Assembly (NCBI GenBank): GCA_025458465.1
Contig: JALOSK010000172.1
Coordinates: forward strand, 1 to 5,480
Reading direction: 5' to 3'
Source: Sandarakinorhabdus sp.
GTDB lineage: Bacteria; Pseudomonadota; Alphaproteobacteria; Sphingomonadales; Sphingomonadaceae
Length of the DNA stretch: 5,480 bases
How positions within the stretch are numbered: the first letter of the stretch is position 1; each line of letters begins with the position of its first letter. This document shows, in pieces, positions 4,788 to 5,480 of the stretch. The notes under the pieces were generated by a model, which searched no databases, was not told where the DNA came from, and saw nothing but the letters and a program-made list of their open reading frames with translations. The position numbers and the translations under genes were made by a program.

Positions 4788-5480
4788 ATGGCGGCTGAAA
4801 TGCCAAGTGCTGCCCCGCCTTTTCCTGCGCCCGTTGCCGCCGAAGTCGCGGTTTATGATCTGGATCGCACACTGACCGATACCGGCAGCTGGGCGCATTT
4901 CCTGCGTTTCTGGCTGGCCCGCGAGGCGCCGTGGCGGGTGCTGCTGCTGCCGGTGGTGGCGCTGGGCGGCATTGCCTATTGGCAAGGCGCCCTGTCACGC
5001 GGGCAGATGAAAAGCTGGGCGCACCGCTGGCTGATCGGGCCGCGCGTGGCCGAAGCCCGGCTGTCGGCAGCGGCGCTGCGCCGCTGATGTGGCTGCCGGG
5101 CGGCGCGTGGCGATCGCCTCGGCCAGTCATGGATATTATGTCCGTGCCATTGCGGCGCGGTTGGGCGTGGCCGATGTGGTGGCCACCGAAGCGGTGCGCG
5201 AAGGGGCATTTGTCACCCACCGGCTGGATGGCGAGAATTGCTATGGCGCGGCCAAGCGCGCGGCGCTGGAGGCCTGGTTGCGCGGGCAGGGGCTGGCCGG
5301 CGCGGTGGTGCATTTCACCAGCGACCACCACAGTGATCTGCCCTGTTTCGAACTTGCATTGGCAACCGGCGGCACGGTGCGCTGTGCAAATCCTTCAACG
5401 GCGCTTTCGGCCATCGCCGCCGCGCGCGGTTGGCCAATCGCCCATTGGGGCCGCATCCGCGCCAGCCTGTTCGAGCGCGC
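4788..5480 (+). pseudogene. HAD-IB family phosphatase (PgpC/CicA-like), interrupted by stop and frameshift, runs off right edge
   Basis: This is a phosphatase of HAD subfamily IB, the group with phosphatidylglycerophosphatase C and CicA; the substrate is unknown. The first part (4788-5087, 99 residues) has motif I DLDRTLT with nucleophile Asp24 and Asp26, then a hydrophobic stretch (VLLLPVVALGGIAYW) typical of this group. It then stops at TGA 5085-5087. The rest continues in the +1 frame from about 5083 to the window end (about 132 residues): AGRRVAIASASHGYYV (motif II Ser), GAAKRAAL (motif III Lys) and FTSDHHSDLP (motif IV Asp pair). Between the two parts, about 20 residues usual in the family are missing. 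The simplest reading is an internal deletion of 3n+2 bases. A single inserted base would explain only the frame change. The break lies on a perfect hairpin sequence. Met5 (4800) is an alternative start. As written, motif I is separated from motifs II-IV, so no active enzyme is expected. Confidence 0.8.
5068..5086. repeat. Perfect 8-bp inverted repeat (hairpin) at the HAD gene break
   Basis: CAGCGGCG at 5068-5075 is followed by the loop CTG and then CGCCGCTG at 5079-5086, an exact reverse complement. The TGA that ends the first HAD fragment begins at 5085, inside the right arm, and the frame change falls at or next to this structure. There is no T-run after it, so it is not a rho-independent terminator. 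Such a GC-only hairpin is a plausible site for replication slippage or for a sequencing error. Confidence 0.9.

Noticed and set aside
4778..4806. Possible minus-strand promoter with TTGGCA (4806-4801) as -35
   Set aside because: The spacing-matched -10 (CAGTTT) agrees with the consensus at only two of six positions; spacing would suggest a leaderless message but the evidence is too weak to annotate.
4241..5331. Minus-strand and plus-strand open frames overlapping the permease 5' end and the HAD gene
   Set aside because: Pro/Arg/Ala-rich antisense shadows; the HAD motifs are clearly on the plus strand and the permease motifs on the minus strand.

Overview
The window is GC-rich DNA with strong G/C preference at third codon positions. 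Its gene content and protein sequences point to an alphaproteobacterium, most likely a sphingomonad (Novosphingobium/Sphingobium/Sphingopyxis type). This is inferred from protein style and gene order, not from a marker gene. I see no RNA gene, mobile element, CRISPR array or clear transfer signature. The coding regions share the same composition and look native.

The layout is as follows. Six genes lie on the minus strand. Reading from right to left, positions 4770-1264 hold a four-gene ABC lipid/hydrophobe transport operon of the Mla (MCE) type: a permease with an N-terminal STAS domain (MlaE-like), an ATPase (MlaF-like), a membrane-anchored MCE protein (MlaD-like) and a PqiC-like outer-membrane lipoprotein. 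Order and composition match the sphingomonad linKLMN set. Each stop codon overlaps the next start (TGATG, TGATG, ATGA), so the four are probably translationally coupled. A 72-bp gap follows, then an HSL-family (family IV) alpha/beta hydrolase (1191-222). An ATGA overlap leads into the 5' part of rppH, a Nudix RNA pyrophosphohydrolase that runs off the left edge. On the plus strand, starting only about 17 bp from the permease start, is a HAD-IB phosphatase gene that runs off the right edge.

The four transport proteins should form one envelope machine. The permease and ATPase form the inner-membrane engine. The MCE protein forms a periplasmic ring and probably a helical conduit. The lipoprotein gives contact with the outer membrane. 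Phospholipids or other hydrophobic molecules are the likely cargo. The neighbouring HAD-IB phosphatase belongs to a family that includes phosphatidylglycerophosphatase C, so a lipid link is possible but unproven.

The oddities are in the flanks. The hydrolase carries a perfect 37-bp tandem duplication (298-374) just after its catalytic histidine. It shifts the frame, removes the native stop and fuses the hydrolase in frame to RppH. The HAD gene is also broken: an in-frame TGA at 5085 falls on a perfect 8-bp inverted repeat, the rest of the protein continues one frame over, and about 20 expected residues are missing. The transport operon between them is intact. I do not see a wholly new system. 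These two lesions are the most notable things here and could be real mutations or sequence/assembly errors.
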